DNA of 64,000 bases from Progne subis subis (taxonomy: Eukaryota > Chordata > Aves > Passeriformes > Hirundinidae): NCBI GenBank assembly GCA_022316685.1, contig JAKJHU010001526.1:1-64000 (forward strand), in the 5' to 3' direction. This document shows, one piece after another, positions 21,838 through 31,795 of this stretch. The translations under genes and the position numbers were made by a program. The notes below the pieces were generated by a model. That model was given only the letters and a program-made list of their open reading frames with translations. It had not been told where the DNA came from and searched no databases. Within the stretch, counting starts at the first letter, position 1; the number at the start of each line of letters is the position of its first letter.

Positions 21838-22694
21838 ATATTGGTTTGGCACGGCCTGGATTTTGGTGGCAGGGACACCACAGGTATCCATGGGGGATGC
21901 AGAGATCCACTCAGAGCCCATGGGGATCCATGGGGATGCAGAGATCCACTCTCAGCCCATGGGGATCCATGGGGATGCAGAGATCCACTCTCAGCCCATG
22001 GGGATCCATGGGGATGCAGAGATCCACTCTCAGCCCATGGGTCCATGGGATGCAGAGATCCACTCTCAGCCCATGGGGATCCATGGGGATGCAGAGATCC
22101 ACTCTCAGCCCATGGGGATCCATGGGGATGCAGAGAGAGAGGGGGCCCTGCTTCCAGGCTGGAGCAGCCTGTCCTTGGAGGACTGCACCCCGTGGGAGGA
22201 GAGCCCCATGCTGCAGCAGTTTGGGAGGACTGTGTGCCCGTGGGAGGGACTCACGTTGCAGCAGGTGCGGTAGGGCTGCTGCTCGTGAGAGTGGACCCAT
22301 GCTGGGGCAGTTCATGGAGAACTGTATCCAGTGGGAGGGACTCCATGGCCACATGGGGGAAGGACTCCTCTCCCAGAGCACAGAAGAAATCTCTAGATGA
22401 AATGAAAAACTCCCATGCCCTGTCTCCTGTGCTGTTGTGGGAAGGACGGAGGAGCTGGGTGGAAAAAAGGTGAAGGGTTTCTTTTACCTCTCATTATTCT
22501 CTCTCTTTCTGTTAGTATTAAAATTCACTTTGCAACTTGAGCCTTTTTTGCATTTGAAATATTTCTCCTGGTCCTTATCTCACTCATGAAGTGTTCTTTA
22601 ATATTTTTTTCCTTCTCTGCCCAGCTGTGGCAGGGGAGGATGAGTGAAGGACTCTCGTGGGTGCCTGGCAGTGGGCCAGTGTCCAACCATGACA
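21838..22694 (+). mobile_element. LTR related to the solo LTR family, with internal minisatellite
   Basis: It starts TATTGGTTTGGCACGGCCTGG, resembling the 12,929 LTR start, and ends TCCAACCATGACA, resembling its end. CTTTTACCTCTCATTATTC at 22,481 matches the same place in the solo LTR. The middle is replaced by a 39-bp tandem array. Flanks CAAGC/CAAGG could be a mutated target duplication. Confidence 0.65.
21895..22137. repeat. 39-bp minisatellite, about 6 copies, inside the LTR
   Basis: Unit contains GGGGATCCATGGGGATG and AGAGATCCACTCTCAGCCCA. One copy is 3 bp plus shorter. As 39 is divisible by three, three frames stay open at once; one reads MGIHGDAEIHSQP per unit. No sign that it is translated. 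Confidence 0.95.
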
Positions 22695-22789
22695 CAAGGT
22701 AACTGCAAACAGCTGACCCCTGGCTATTTGAGCAGGCAATCTTATAGAGCATGTGCAGGAAGCAGGGGTAATAAGTTCAAGTGAAAGTT

Positions 22790-23075
22790 TTCTGAGTCTT
22801 CATCAAAACAACCACCAGGAGGGACGAGCACCGCGGCAGAGACCGCATGTACTACAAGGGCTTACATAATCATGTGATTAGAAAATATGTTACAACATGA
22901 ATGGTAGGAAAGTATAATGAGAATAAAAAAAAAGTATAAAAGCTAGTACTGTGTGAGGAACAGACAAGTGAGTTTGTGGTGGAGCTATCCCCCTCACTCC
23001 TAATTGAATAAACAAATATGCCTCAAAGCCTTATAGTATGGGTTACTGATTTCTTGCCTAGTTTTCCTGGGTTTT
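22790..23075 (+). mobile_element. LTR-like promoter/polyadenylation segment
   Basis: AGTATAAAAGCTAG (22,934) followed by AATTGAATAAACAAATATG (about 23,000) has the TATA-to-AATAAA spacing of an LTR. No partner LTR or target duplication found; 22,695-22,790 holds nothing recognised. Confidence 0.4.
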
Positions 23076-24776
23076 TCTGCCCACCTCATTGCCTGGAAAG
23101 TTGGAATGCACCAGCAGGAATTCCCAGTTCTGGGAGAGGCTTTTCCCTGGCTATGAAAGCTTCCTCCAGCTGATGTGTGGAACCAAGGAGATCATTCTGA
23201 CATGCAGGGACTCTTATAACAAGGGTCCATTGTTTTCCTCTCCCTGCCCCAGCCCTGCAGAGCAGCCCAGACCTGTCTGGCCCTGCAGCAGGAACTGGAG
23301 GCACTGGAGGTCAGGAACAGCCACTCTGTGTCTGGAATGCTCAGGACATGCTCAGCTCAGGCAGCTCGTGCAGCCCCAGGGCCAGCCCCGCTGCCCAGCA
23401 CAGCAGCACAGAGTTGGCCCCGGGGCTCCTCAGGCAGCTCCTGCTGCCCCAGGGACAGGGCAGCCTCTTGCCAGGGCTCCTCTGCACAGCCACGGGCTCC
23501 TGCTCTGCTCCTGGCACATGCCAGCTGCCCACAGAGCCTTTGCCAGGGGAACACGTCTGTGCTGGCCTGAGCAGCCATTGCTGCAGCCCCTGCCCTGCTG
23601 CCCACAGCCCCGAGCTGGGGCTGCTGCTCTGCAGAGCACGGGGGCTGTGCTGCCCGGGGCCCTGGGCTGCCTCTGCTGGGCTCTGCTGCTCAGGCTGGGA
23701 GACAGAGGCAGCTGATGCTGCTCCCTGCACTGACCCCCTCGCACACAGGCTCTGCTGGGGCCATGGAGGCTGCTCAGAGGTGCCTGCCTTGTTCCAGGGC
23801 TGCCCCATGGCCTTGGGGCTGCCCTGCATCCTCCTGGGGAAGTTCCCTGAGGGTCAGACCAGCCCGTGCCCAGACTCCTTTCCCTGTGCCCTGTGTTCCC
23901 CTGGGGCTGCAGAGCTCTCCTGGCTCACAGCACACATTCAGTCCTTGATCTCGGGGTGAGCCCACCCTGGCCAGGCCTGTGCCCAGGGAGCTCCACTCCC
24001 TGCTGATCCCTGGCACACACTGTCCCTGCAGGTGCCCTGTGTTCTCCTGGCAGCTCCCAAGGCCCTCCAGACAAACTTCCCCTGCCATCAGCCCTGGCAC
24101 CAGCTGCAGAGCCCCAGCCAGGTTCAGCACAGACCATTCCCCATCTGATGGGCCCTGGCCACCAACAAGCAGAACCTGAGCCAGCCCTGAGTGCCCTGAA
24201 GGCCACACTGGGACCCTGATCTCATCCCACTGAGCCCTGGGAGAACAAGGAACACAAGGAGCCTCTTCAGAGTCTGTTCCTTGGGCCTGTTCCTGAGAGG
24301 GACTCTGCAGGGAGAGCAAAGCCTTCCTGCCCTGCCCTCAGGAGATCCCTTTGCTGCTGCAGCTGCTGTGCTGGAGCCCAGCTGTGTCCCAGCAGTGCCC
24401 ATGGCCTGTCCCTGCCTGTGGGCACAGCACGGACACGCAGCAGCACAGTGACCAAGCTGCCAGAGCACTCGGGCCTGACAGCCACAGCAGGGCTGGGAAG
24501 GAGAGGCTGGAGTTGGGAAGAGCAGATGTGGGAAGAGCCAGGGCCATTGTCCCTGGCTGTGCTGCTGTGCTGGGAGTCTCTTCCCTCCACCTCTGCTCAC
24601 AGGCACTGCCCCTGCAGAGACAGAGAAGGGCAGGGAAGCATCTTGGACACACAGGGCAGAGCAGGACACTTTATTTTACATAAATGCACAGTGATGATGG
24701 CTCCTTACTGTCTCTGCTTATCACAAGCATGGGGATGCTGATGTAGCAACTGTGACTAATGGCATCCTTTTTTGAA

Positions 24777-24780
<4 letters not shown>
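23076..24780 (-). other. GC-rich OR-flank-like region, with minisatellite stub
   Basis: 23,176-23,232 contains about 1.5 minisatellite monomers (GGAACCAAGGAGATCATT). 24,300-24,660 resembles, in reverse, the sequence 3' of the intact OR at 59,560-59,830. Several frames up to ~200 codons are open on both strands (e.g. 23,089-23,715), but base composition explains this and no domain is visible. Confidence 0.4.

Positions 24781-24783
<3 letters not shown>

Positions 24784-24815
<32 letters not shown>
24784..24815 (+). repeat. Poly(A) run, 32 bp
   Basis: Uninterrupted A run; could be a polymorphic simple repeat or the trace of a retroposed tail. Confidence 0.9.
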
Positions 24816-24816
<1 letters not shown>

Positions 24817-24899
24817 ACATGGCACAGACAATCTGGGCCTGGAATAGTCCATTCTGAATGCTATGCAGAAACAAAGAGGCACTTGATTTTTCTGAAAGC

Positions 24900-25035
24900 A
24901 CAGAGTGGTCATATTCCTCAGGGCATCCTCACGCTCCTGGTTCCTCAGGCTCTAGATGAGGGGGTTCAGTGTTGGAGGCACCAGCGAGTCAGAAGTGACA
25001 GTGTCAGATCCAGGGATGGGCACCAGGGTGGCACA
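24900..25035 (-). pseudogene. Olfactory receptor C-terminal fragment
   Basis: The minus strand encodes LVPPTLNPLI, then a stop in place of the conserved tyrosine, then SLRNQE: the end of helix 7 and the start of the C-terminal tail of an OR14-like receptor. Nothing of helices 1-6 is found next to it. It is a decayed third OR locus, in the same orientation as the pseudogene at 30.9-31.8 kb. Confidence 0.75.
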
Positions 25036-26250
25036 GGTGACCTTTAGGCTTTGCAGGGCCCAGGCACAAGGGCTGTGCCCGAGTCAGGGCTGAGCTCACA
25101 CTCTGTGGGCTGGGGCAGAGCCCAGGCAGAAATCAGCCCCTGCCCCAGCAGCTCTGCAGTGGTGGCCACCAGGCCGGGTTGCCAAGGGAGGCTTCTGGCC
25201 ATGGCCTGCAGGGAGCTGCTGCTGCCAAGGTGCCTTTGGTGTCCCAGGCTCTCCTGGCACAGCTCCCAGCACTCTGCACTTGTGCCCGAGGCCTTCACTG
25301 TGTTGGGGCTGGCCTGGGGCTTTTCCTGCAGCGGGACCTGGCCTGGCCATGGCACAGGAAAGGCAGTTCCTGCTGGAGCAGGAGGCTCTGCCTGCAATGG
25401 GCTCAGACAACTCCAACAAGGCTCTGTTTGCAAAGTCCCCAGTGGGAAATGAAGAAGAGGTCATGCTTCTTTTGGGGTGAATAATGCTGAAAGCAGCCTG
25501 ACTCCTCCATCCCCAAGTCAGCGTCCTGAGAGGGAGCTGAAGCTGTGGCAGAGCTGGAAAAATCCCAGAGAAAGGAACAACCAAGTGACACCACTGAGAG
25601 CTTCTGCAGAGCTGCTGAGCTGGCACAGCCTGGGCACATCTGACTGACAGGGCAGCACTTCAGACTAGAAGGGCCTGCCCCAAATTTTAACTGCAGCATC
25701 TCCTGACAGTTCCATTCTTGGTGGGGTATGGAGATTCCTCCCTGGAGTGGAGACACCCTCAAGGTCACTGCCTGAGGCTGAGCTGAGATTTGCCCAGGAT
25801 CATTGGTCTGAGGGAGAGACACCCATCTCTACTTAATAACTGATTTTGCTTTAATACAATTGCTTCAAAATTGCTTCCTAGAGCACTATATTAAAATAGG
25901 TGTTACAGCTCCTACCCTATGGAGTAGGTAATTCTGATTAAGGCCTTTCTGTCTAACCATGATCATAATCAGTCATATCTATATGTACACAAATACTTCT
26001 GGTTTGCCATCCTTATTTGTGGGACAAAGTTGTACAAAGGTTCAATTCCACCTGTATAATCCTTTACACAGAAATCTTTAAAAAGTCTGGGCTGGGATTG
26101 GATCCAGTAAGTCCCAGGATCCTCTCACAGAAAGAGTTTGTAAAGCCTGGTTTGGGGAGCTTGGGGGTATGATTGGGGTGTTGGGGGTCCTTTCTGCACC
26201 TTGTGACCCAACAGGAACTTGTTTAATAAATTTTGCCTGAAGCTCCCACT
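25036..26250. other. No gene recognised
   Basis: 25,040-25,700 is GC-rich with incidental frames on both strands. 25,840-26,080 is AT-rich and could be part of an LTR, but nothing anchors that. 26,100-26,250 has TTAATAAATTTTGCC, a possible polyadenylation signal. Confidence 0.35.
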
Positions 26251-26254
26251 CTGC

Positions 26255-26640
26255 CCATGACAGGAACCCCTGTGAGTATCTGTGACATCCCGGCTCTTTG
26301 GCAGCCTGGACACTCCTGGGATGTCCCCATGGAGCCCTGTGAGTGTCTGTGACCTCACTGTTCTTTAGGAGCACAGGGATGTCACCACTGGACTCCTGCC
26401 ACTGCCTGGGACAAATTGGCTCCTTGGCAGTGTACAGACACCTCTGTTGTCACTGTGCAGCCCTGTGACTGTCTGTCACCTCATAACCCTTGGGAAGATT
26501 AAGGACCCCTGGGATGTCACCACGGAGCCCCTGTGAATGAGTGTGGCCAAACATCTTCAGGAGCCCAGAGACCCCTCAGATGCCAGCATGGAGCCCCTGT
26601 GCCTGCACGTGAGCTTATAGTCCTTTAGCAGGTGGAAACC
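26255..26640. repeat. ~66-bp tandem repeat, about 6 copies
   Basis: GGAGCCCCTGTGA-like phrases at about 26,262, 26,332, 26,391, 26,458, 26,523 and 26,590. Diverged copies of CCTGTGAGTGTCTGTGACC and GGGATGTCACCA. Confidence 0.8.
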
Positions 26641-26941
26641 CCTGGAATGTATTCAATTTAAATAGATTGCTCTGCTGAGCAATCTATTAGAATCTATTTG
26701 GAATAGATTCCTCTGCTCTGCTGAATGGATACTCAGCAGCTTGGAGGTTCCCTGATGAATTTTAGTTCTCCAGAGGCTTGCTGTCCAGAAACCCCTGGAA
26801 TGTATTCAATTTAAATAGATTGCTCTGCTGAGCAATCTATTAGAATCTATTTAGAATAGATTCCTCTGCTCTGCTGAGCATGGATACTCAGCAGCTTGGA
26901 GGTTCCCTGATGAATTTTAGCTCTCCAGAGGCTTGCTCAGT
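26636..26941. repeat. Two near-identical 153-bp direct copies with paired palindromes
   Basis: AAACCCCTGGAATG starts each copy (26,636 and 26,789). Each holds AATAGATTGCTC-TGCT-GAGCAATCTATT (12-bp perfect stem) followed at once by GAATCTATT-3 bases-AATAGATTC (9-bp stem). The copies differ at only a few bases. Confidence 0.95.
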
Positions 26942-26999
26942 CTCAGTTCTTCAGTTCAGGAATTCAGTGCCAAAGGCTCATTAATATTTCAAAACACCC

Positions 27000-27310
27000 T
27001 AAAAAAGACAAGCCTCTGGGAATAATTTAATTTCAAGTCTTCAATTCTTATGTGGTTACTTAGATTATTGAAGTATGTTCAAAGAGAATACACTCTGTCT
27101 TTGAAAAATGCAGAGAGATTTTTTTGTCCTGTTTAGTTTTGTTTTCCTGTTTATAGATTGATATCAGCAATCTCCAGTTGATATTGATGCCCAGAAACTC
27201 CTTGTGCACTCTGAATAGATATGAAAATCAATATGACCCTTCATGGCTGACAATCAATCACTTTTCCCCAGCCCCCACTCCACCATTTCCCTCCTCCAGC
27301 CCCTGGGACT
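27000..27310 (+). repeat. X-block AT-rich half (partial)
   Basis: GATTGATATCAGCAATCTCC and the surrounding bases match 38,820-38,960 and 48,025-48,180, and mirror 63,860-64,000. The GC-rich half is absent here. Confidence 0.75.
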
Positions 27311-27950
27311 CAGAGCAGCCTTGTGCCAATCCTAGCTTCCTCCTCTCCAGGCTGCAGCTGCAGCTTTCAGCTCCTTGGCACCAACTCCCACCTGCTTTCC
27401 TTGCAGAAGGAGCTGCCTGAGACACAGAGGGATGTTCATTTATTGCCAGCCAACGAAACCAAGGGAATGAACAGCCCCATGAAAAACAGAAATCCAGCCA
27501 GTGACACAAACAGAGGGGAGGATGGATTCCTTCTCCTGCCATCATACAATTCCAGGAAATTCCTGGTGTCTCCTGGTGGGAAAACTTTGGCATTTCTTAG
27601 AAGTGCTCAAATGACCCAGCTGATGAAGATGTGCTCGTGCACCTCGCAAGCTGCAAGTCCTGTACAGCCCTGCAGGGCTCCTGTCCCATCTGCTGTGCTC
27701 CAGTGTAAAACAGGGAGCAGCACTGTCCCAGGATCATTAGCGAGCTGAATTGGAAAGGACCTCAGCAAGTCAGCAGCCCAAGCTGTCAGAAACGGAGTCA
27801 GACCAAGTGGTTCAAGGCTTGATTTGGTCTGGATTGGAAAATCCCAAAGGACAGGGAGGGGGCAGCATCTCAGCACGGCTGAGCCCATGGAACAAAGGTT
27901 TCCTTCTGTCCTGGCTGAAGCTCCCCTCTTTCACCGTATATCATTGTCTT
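27310..27950. other. Arm-specific segment, no gene recognised
   Basis: Mirrors 63,200-63,860. Open frames of 80-140 codons exist, but the two arms do not keep the same frames. Confidence 0.5.
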
Positions 27951-28430
27951 TTTTCTCCCACCAGGCCCCCAGTGAAGAGCCTGGCTCTGTGCTCTCCATC
28001 ACCTCCTTGGTGGCACTGCCAGGCTGGCATGAGGAGCCCCTCAGCCTTCCCTGCTCGGGGCTGGACAAGCCCAGCTCCCTCAGCCTCTGCTCACAGCCAA
28101 AGGGCTCCAGCCCCACCTTGGAGCCCTTCCCTAACCGTGCTGCAGCTGCCAGACATCTTTCCTGCCCTGGGGAACCCAACTCAAGCCACAGTGACCTGGA
28201 TCATGCACGTCCTTGATGCCCTGGTCACACAGCCCAGCCCCTTGTCCCTGTGTCAGGCTCTGGGGTTGATCCTGTGGAACATCCTTTGGTGGAGGCTGTG
28301 GCTCCAGGTGGACCATGGGGGGACAGGGGACAGGGGACCCTGCTCAGCATGAACAGCACTGGACTTCATGGGGGGGGAAACTGTTGAGTGGGGGTGGGGT
28401 GGAATGACCAACCCAGTGACTACACACAGC
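27950..28430 (-). repeat. T block, CR1-3'-like (minus)
   Basis: Reverse of 6,105-6,600 and 62,745-63,200, with the same AGCCCAGCTCCCTCAGCC phrase. Confidence 0.65.
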
Positions 28431-28600
28431 CACTCTGTAACATCACAGCCAGCTCTATGATGTCAGACCTCTGCCCTGTGATGTCACAGATGGCGCTGTG
28501 ATGTCACAGAAATGGCCTATGATATAGCTGCTCAATGACCTCACATAGCCTCTTCAGTGATGTCATAGCCCACTCTGTGACCTCATGTTACCTGATGATA
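28430..28600. repeat. TGATGTCA minisatellite, left arm
   Basis: About six loose copies of a ~27-bp unit with CTGTGATGTCACAG or a variant. The core resembles the cyclic-AMP response element with one base changed, which may be chance. Confidence 0.75.
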
Positions 28601-28739
28601 AATGGTCTACACCTGGTGAGCTAACACAATGCTCATTCTCCAAAACCACTGGCCCATGGAAAGCACACAATGCCCATTGTGTAAGAAGGGGAACTGGAAA
28701 TTCACCAGCCTCAGTGTCCTGCCAGCTCAGCCAGGCTGA

Positions 28740-29044
28740 CTGGAACATTGGGGTCTGTGATCACCAGGGACCACCAGAGAGACCCCCAGGACAGAAGTGT
28801 GCATGCAAAAGGGGAGTGGAAATATGCAAATGATTTCAGGGAAATTATTATCATAGGTATGTTTAGTCCAGGACAGGCAGTTAATATGTATGCAAAATAG
28901 GGAATATAAACAGAAACTTTCCTGTACTCAGCACGCACGGCTTTGGGAGGAGCTGTTCCCCTCCATCCAGCCAAATAAACAACGCTGCTTCTAAATGCTA
29001 CATTGGTGTTAAGGAGTTTTTTATTTTACCAAATTGTTGGTAAC
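28740..29044 (+). mobile_element. LTR-like segment, left arm
   Basis: GGGAATATAAACAG (about 28,907) then CCAAATAAACAACG (28,973) and an end GTTGGTAACA at 29,044. Related ends with GTGTTAAGGAGT occur at 35,000 and, more diverged, 53,630. Mirror copy at 62,050-62,360. Confidence 0.5.
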
Positions 29045-30560
29045 ACTCCCACTGCCAAGGAAAGCTCTGTCTGATGCTGTCCACAAACAGAGAAGGGCTG
29101 GTGGGAGATGTGATGGACTGAGGCTGCCTGGGGTGCAGTGACCATGAAATAATCAACTTTCCAAAAATCTGGGAAAGAAGGAAAGGCATCAACAAAACAT
29201 CTACACTGAAATTATCGAGGGCAGACTTTGGCCTCTCTAGGATGCAGATTGGGGAGTACCGAATCAGGTACTGATTTTTTTTAGGAGAAACAGCCCTTAA
29301 AAATAGGAGAGCCCAGGAAGGATGGACACACTTCAAGAAAGGAATCTTAAGGGGAGAGGAGCATCCTGTCCTGGTGTGCCAAAAGATGAGCCAGTGAGGA
29401 AAATGATGGGCCTGGCAGTCCATGGTACTTTTGTGGGAAGTCAAGGGGAAAAAAAAAAAAAAAAGCTGCAACACCTCAGATAGAAAGTCAGGCAATTCAG
29501 GAAATGTTTAAGGATGTTGTTAGGTCATGGGGAAAGAAAATAGGAGGTGAAAGATCAGTTAAAATTTAACCTGGTCAGTTTTCTGAAAAATTAAAATGTT
29601 TCCACAAATAAATTTATAGCAACATGTAGGATAAGGAGAACCTTTAGCTTTTATTGGATGCTGTGAGGAATATAGTAACTAGAGATAAGGAAAAGGCTGA
29701 GCTGCTTAACACCTTGTTTGCCTCATTTTTCAACAATCAGACAGGTTATCCTCAGGACAAGTGTTCTCCTGAGCTGGTAGATGGGCCCAGGGAGCAGAAC
29801 AGCCGTCCTGGAATCCAGGAGGAAGCAGCTGGTGACCTGCTGAGCCCCTCAGATGCTCACAGGTGTCTGTGGGACCAGATGGGATCCATCCTAGGGGGAT
29901 GAGGCAGCTGGTGGATGAGCTCACCAAGCTGCTCTCCATCATTTCTCATCAGTCCTGGCTCTGCAGGGAGGTCCCAGAGGACTGGAGGTGCCAATGTGAG
30001 CCCATCCCCAAGAAGGGCTGGAAGGAGGATCTGGGGAACTCCAGGCCTGTCAGCCTGACCTCGGTGCCCAGCAAGGTTCTGGAACAGATCACCTTGAGAG
30101 CCATCACAGGGCACCCACAGGATGGCTGAGGGATCAGACCCAGCCAGAGTGGATTTCAATATCTGCATTGATGGTCTGGATGAGGGGATTGAGTCCACCA
30201 TCAGCAAATTTGCAGATGACACCAAGCTGGGTGTGAGTGTGGATCTGCTGGAGGGTAGGAGGGCTCTGCACAGGGACCTGGACAGGCTGGATCCAGGGCC
30301 CAAATCCAACAGTGGGAGGTTTAACAAGACCAAGGACCAGGTCCTGCACTTTGGCCACAACAACCCCTGCAGTGCTACAGGCTGGGGACAGAGTGGCTGG
30401 AGAGCAGCCAGGTAGAAAGGGACCTGGGGCACTGATGGACAGCAGGCTGGACATGAGCCAGCAGTGTGCCCAGGTGGCCAAGAAGGCCAATGGCACCTGG
30501 CCTGGATCAGGAATGGTGTGGCCAGCAGGAGCAGAGCTGCTGTGCCGACTGACCTGCCCC
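29045..30560 (+). mobile_element. CR1 LINE, 5'-truncated, degraded (left arm)
   Basis: CR1 spreads by target-primed reverse transcription with an endonuclease/reverse transcriptase protein. This copy begins near the end of the endonuclease (about 29,100), passes through the thumb-side linker with an A run at 29,449-29,464, and shows reverse transcriptase pieces in three frames: 29,654-29,902, 29,863-30,129 and 30,122-30,415. GPDGIHPRGM (29,872) and FADDTKLG (about 30,210) are clear. Frameshifts and stops disable it. The 3' untranslated end present in the right arm is missing. Confidence 0.9.
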
Positions 30561-30863
30561 CAGCTCTGCACCAAAATATTGCTGCTACAGCTCCAGAGAA
30601 GGGAACAAAAGGAGGATCTCAATGAAAACATTGCTGGGACATCCTTTAGTTCATTTAAAGCCACTGAGAGCAGAGCTCCTCATTGACTCACTCTGGAGCC
30701 ACAGTAAAAGTAGAGAAAAACAAAACAAGAAAGGACACAACGCCCTTGCTTTGTGAACACCGTTGAAAACAAAAACAAAGAAAAACCACTTGACAACATA
30801 ACCAACAAGTGCTATCAAAAGTGATTTTTTATTACACGTGACTTGCTGAAGCTGACCATCAGT
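30560..30863 (-). other. 3' flank of the OR pseudogene
   Basis: AT-rich with AACAAAAACAAAG; mirrors 59,309-59,600. No gene. Confidence 0.5.
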
Positions 30864-31795
30864 TTAATGTTTCTGAAATTGCCCAGTGATCAGTGTCCAC
30901 ACTGCAGCCTTGAGCTCCTGGTTCCTCAGGCTGTAGATGAGGGGGTTCAGGGCTGGAGGCACCACGAGTACAGAACTGACACTGCCAGATCCAGGGCTGG
31001 CGAGGAGATGGAGGGGGGCTTCAGGTTGGCAAAAACAGCAGTGCTGAGGAACAGGGAGACCACAGCCAGGTGAGGGAGGCAGGTGGAAAAGGCTTTGTGC
31101 TGTCCCTGCTCAGAGGGGATCCTCAGCACGGCCCTGAAAATCTGCACATAGGAGAAAACAATGAACACAAAACAGCCAAATACCAAAGAGGCACTAAGAA
31201 ATAAGAGCCCAAGTTCCCTGAAGTAGGATTTGGAGCAGGAGAGCTTGAGGATGTGTGGGATTTCACAGAAGAACTGACCCAGGGCATTGCCATGGCACAG
31301 GTGCAGGGAAAATGTATTGGCTGTGTGCAGCAGAGCATTGAGAAAGGCACTGGCCCAGGCAGCTGCTGCCATGTGGGCACAAGCTCTGCTGCCCAGGAGG
31401 GTCCCGTAGTGCAGGGGTTTGCAGATGGACACGTAGCGGTCATAACACATGGTGGTGAGAAATGCAAATTCTGCTGATATAAAAAAGGCAAAGAAAAAGA
31501 CCTGAGCAGCACATCCTGTATAGGAGATGTTCCTTGTGTCCCAGAGGGAATTGTGCATGGCTTTGGGGACAGTGGTGAGGATGGAGCCCAGGTCGGTGAG
31601 GGCCAGGTTGAGCAGGAAGAAGAACATGGGCGTGTGCAGGAGGTGGCCGCAGGCTACGGCGCTGATGATGAGGCCGTTGGCCAGGAGGGCAGCCAGGGAG
31701 ATGCCCAGGAAGAGGCAGAAGTGCAGGAGCTGCAGCTGCCGCGTGTGTGCCAATGGCAGCAGGAGGAAGTGGCTGATGGAGCTGCTGTTGGACAT
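30864..31795 (-). pseudogene. Olfactory receptor pseudogene, OR14-like, single frameshift
   Basis: An OR is a seven-helix G protein-coupled receptor of olfactory neuron cilia. The minus strand opens with MSNSSSISHF and is intact through helices 1-6: PMFFFLLNLALTDLG, MCYDRYVSICKPLHY and KAFSTCLPHL are all present. One base is missing near 30,967 (CTCGTGGTG against CTCAGTGGTG in the intact sister), so the frame runs out as WCLQP and stops at 30,947, losing NPLIY and the tail. In the shifted frame NPLIYSLRNQELKAAV still reads cleanly to a stop at 30,864. The frameshift is therefore young, or possibly a sequencing error. The closest relative in the window is the receptor at 58,376. Confidence 0.9.

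Noticed and set aside
21863..22273. Protein with 13-residue tandem repeats.
   Set aside because: All three frames are open because the unit is 39 bp; it lies in an LTR and lacks supporting context.
23089..23959. Frames of about 200 codons in the 23-24 kb region.
   Set aside because: Open on both strands in all frames; low-complexity Ala/Pro/Cys/Leu-rich composition; no splice-supported gene model.
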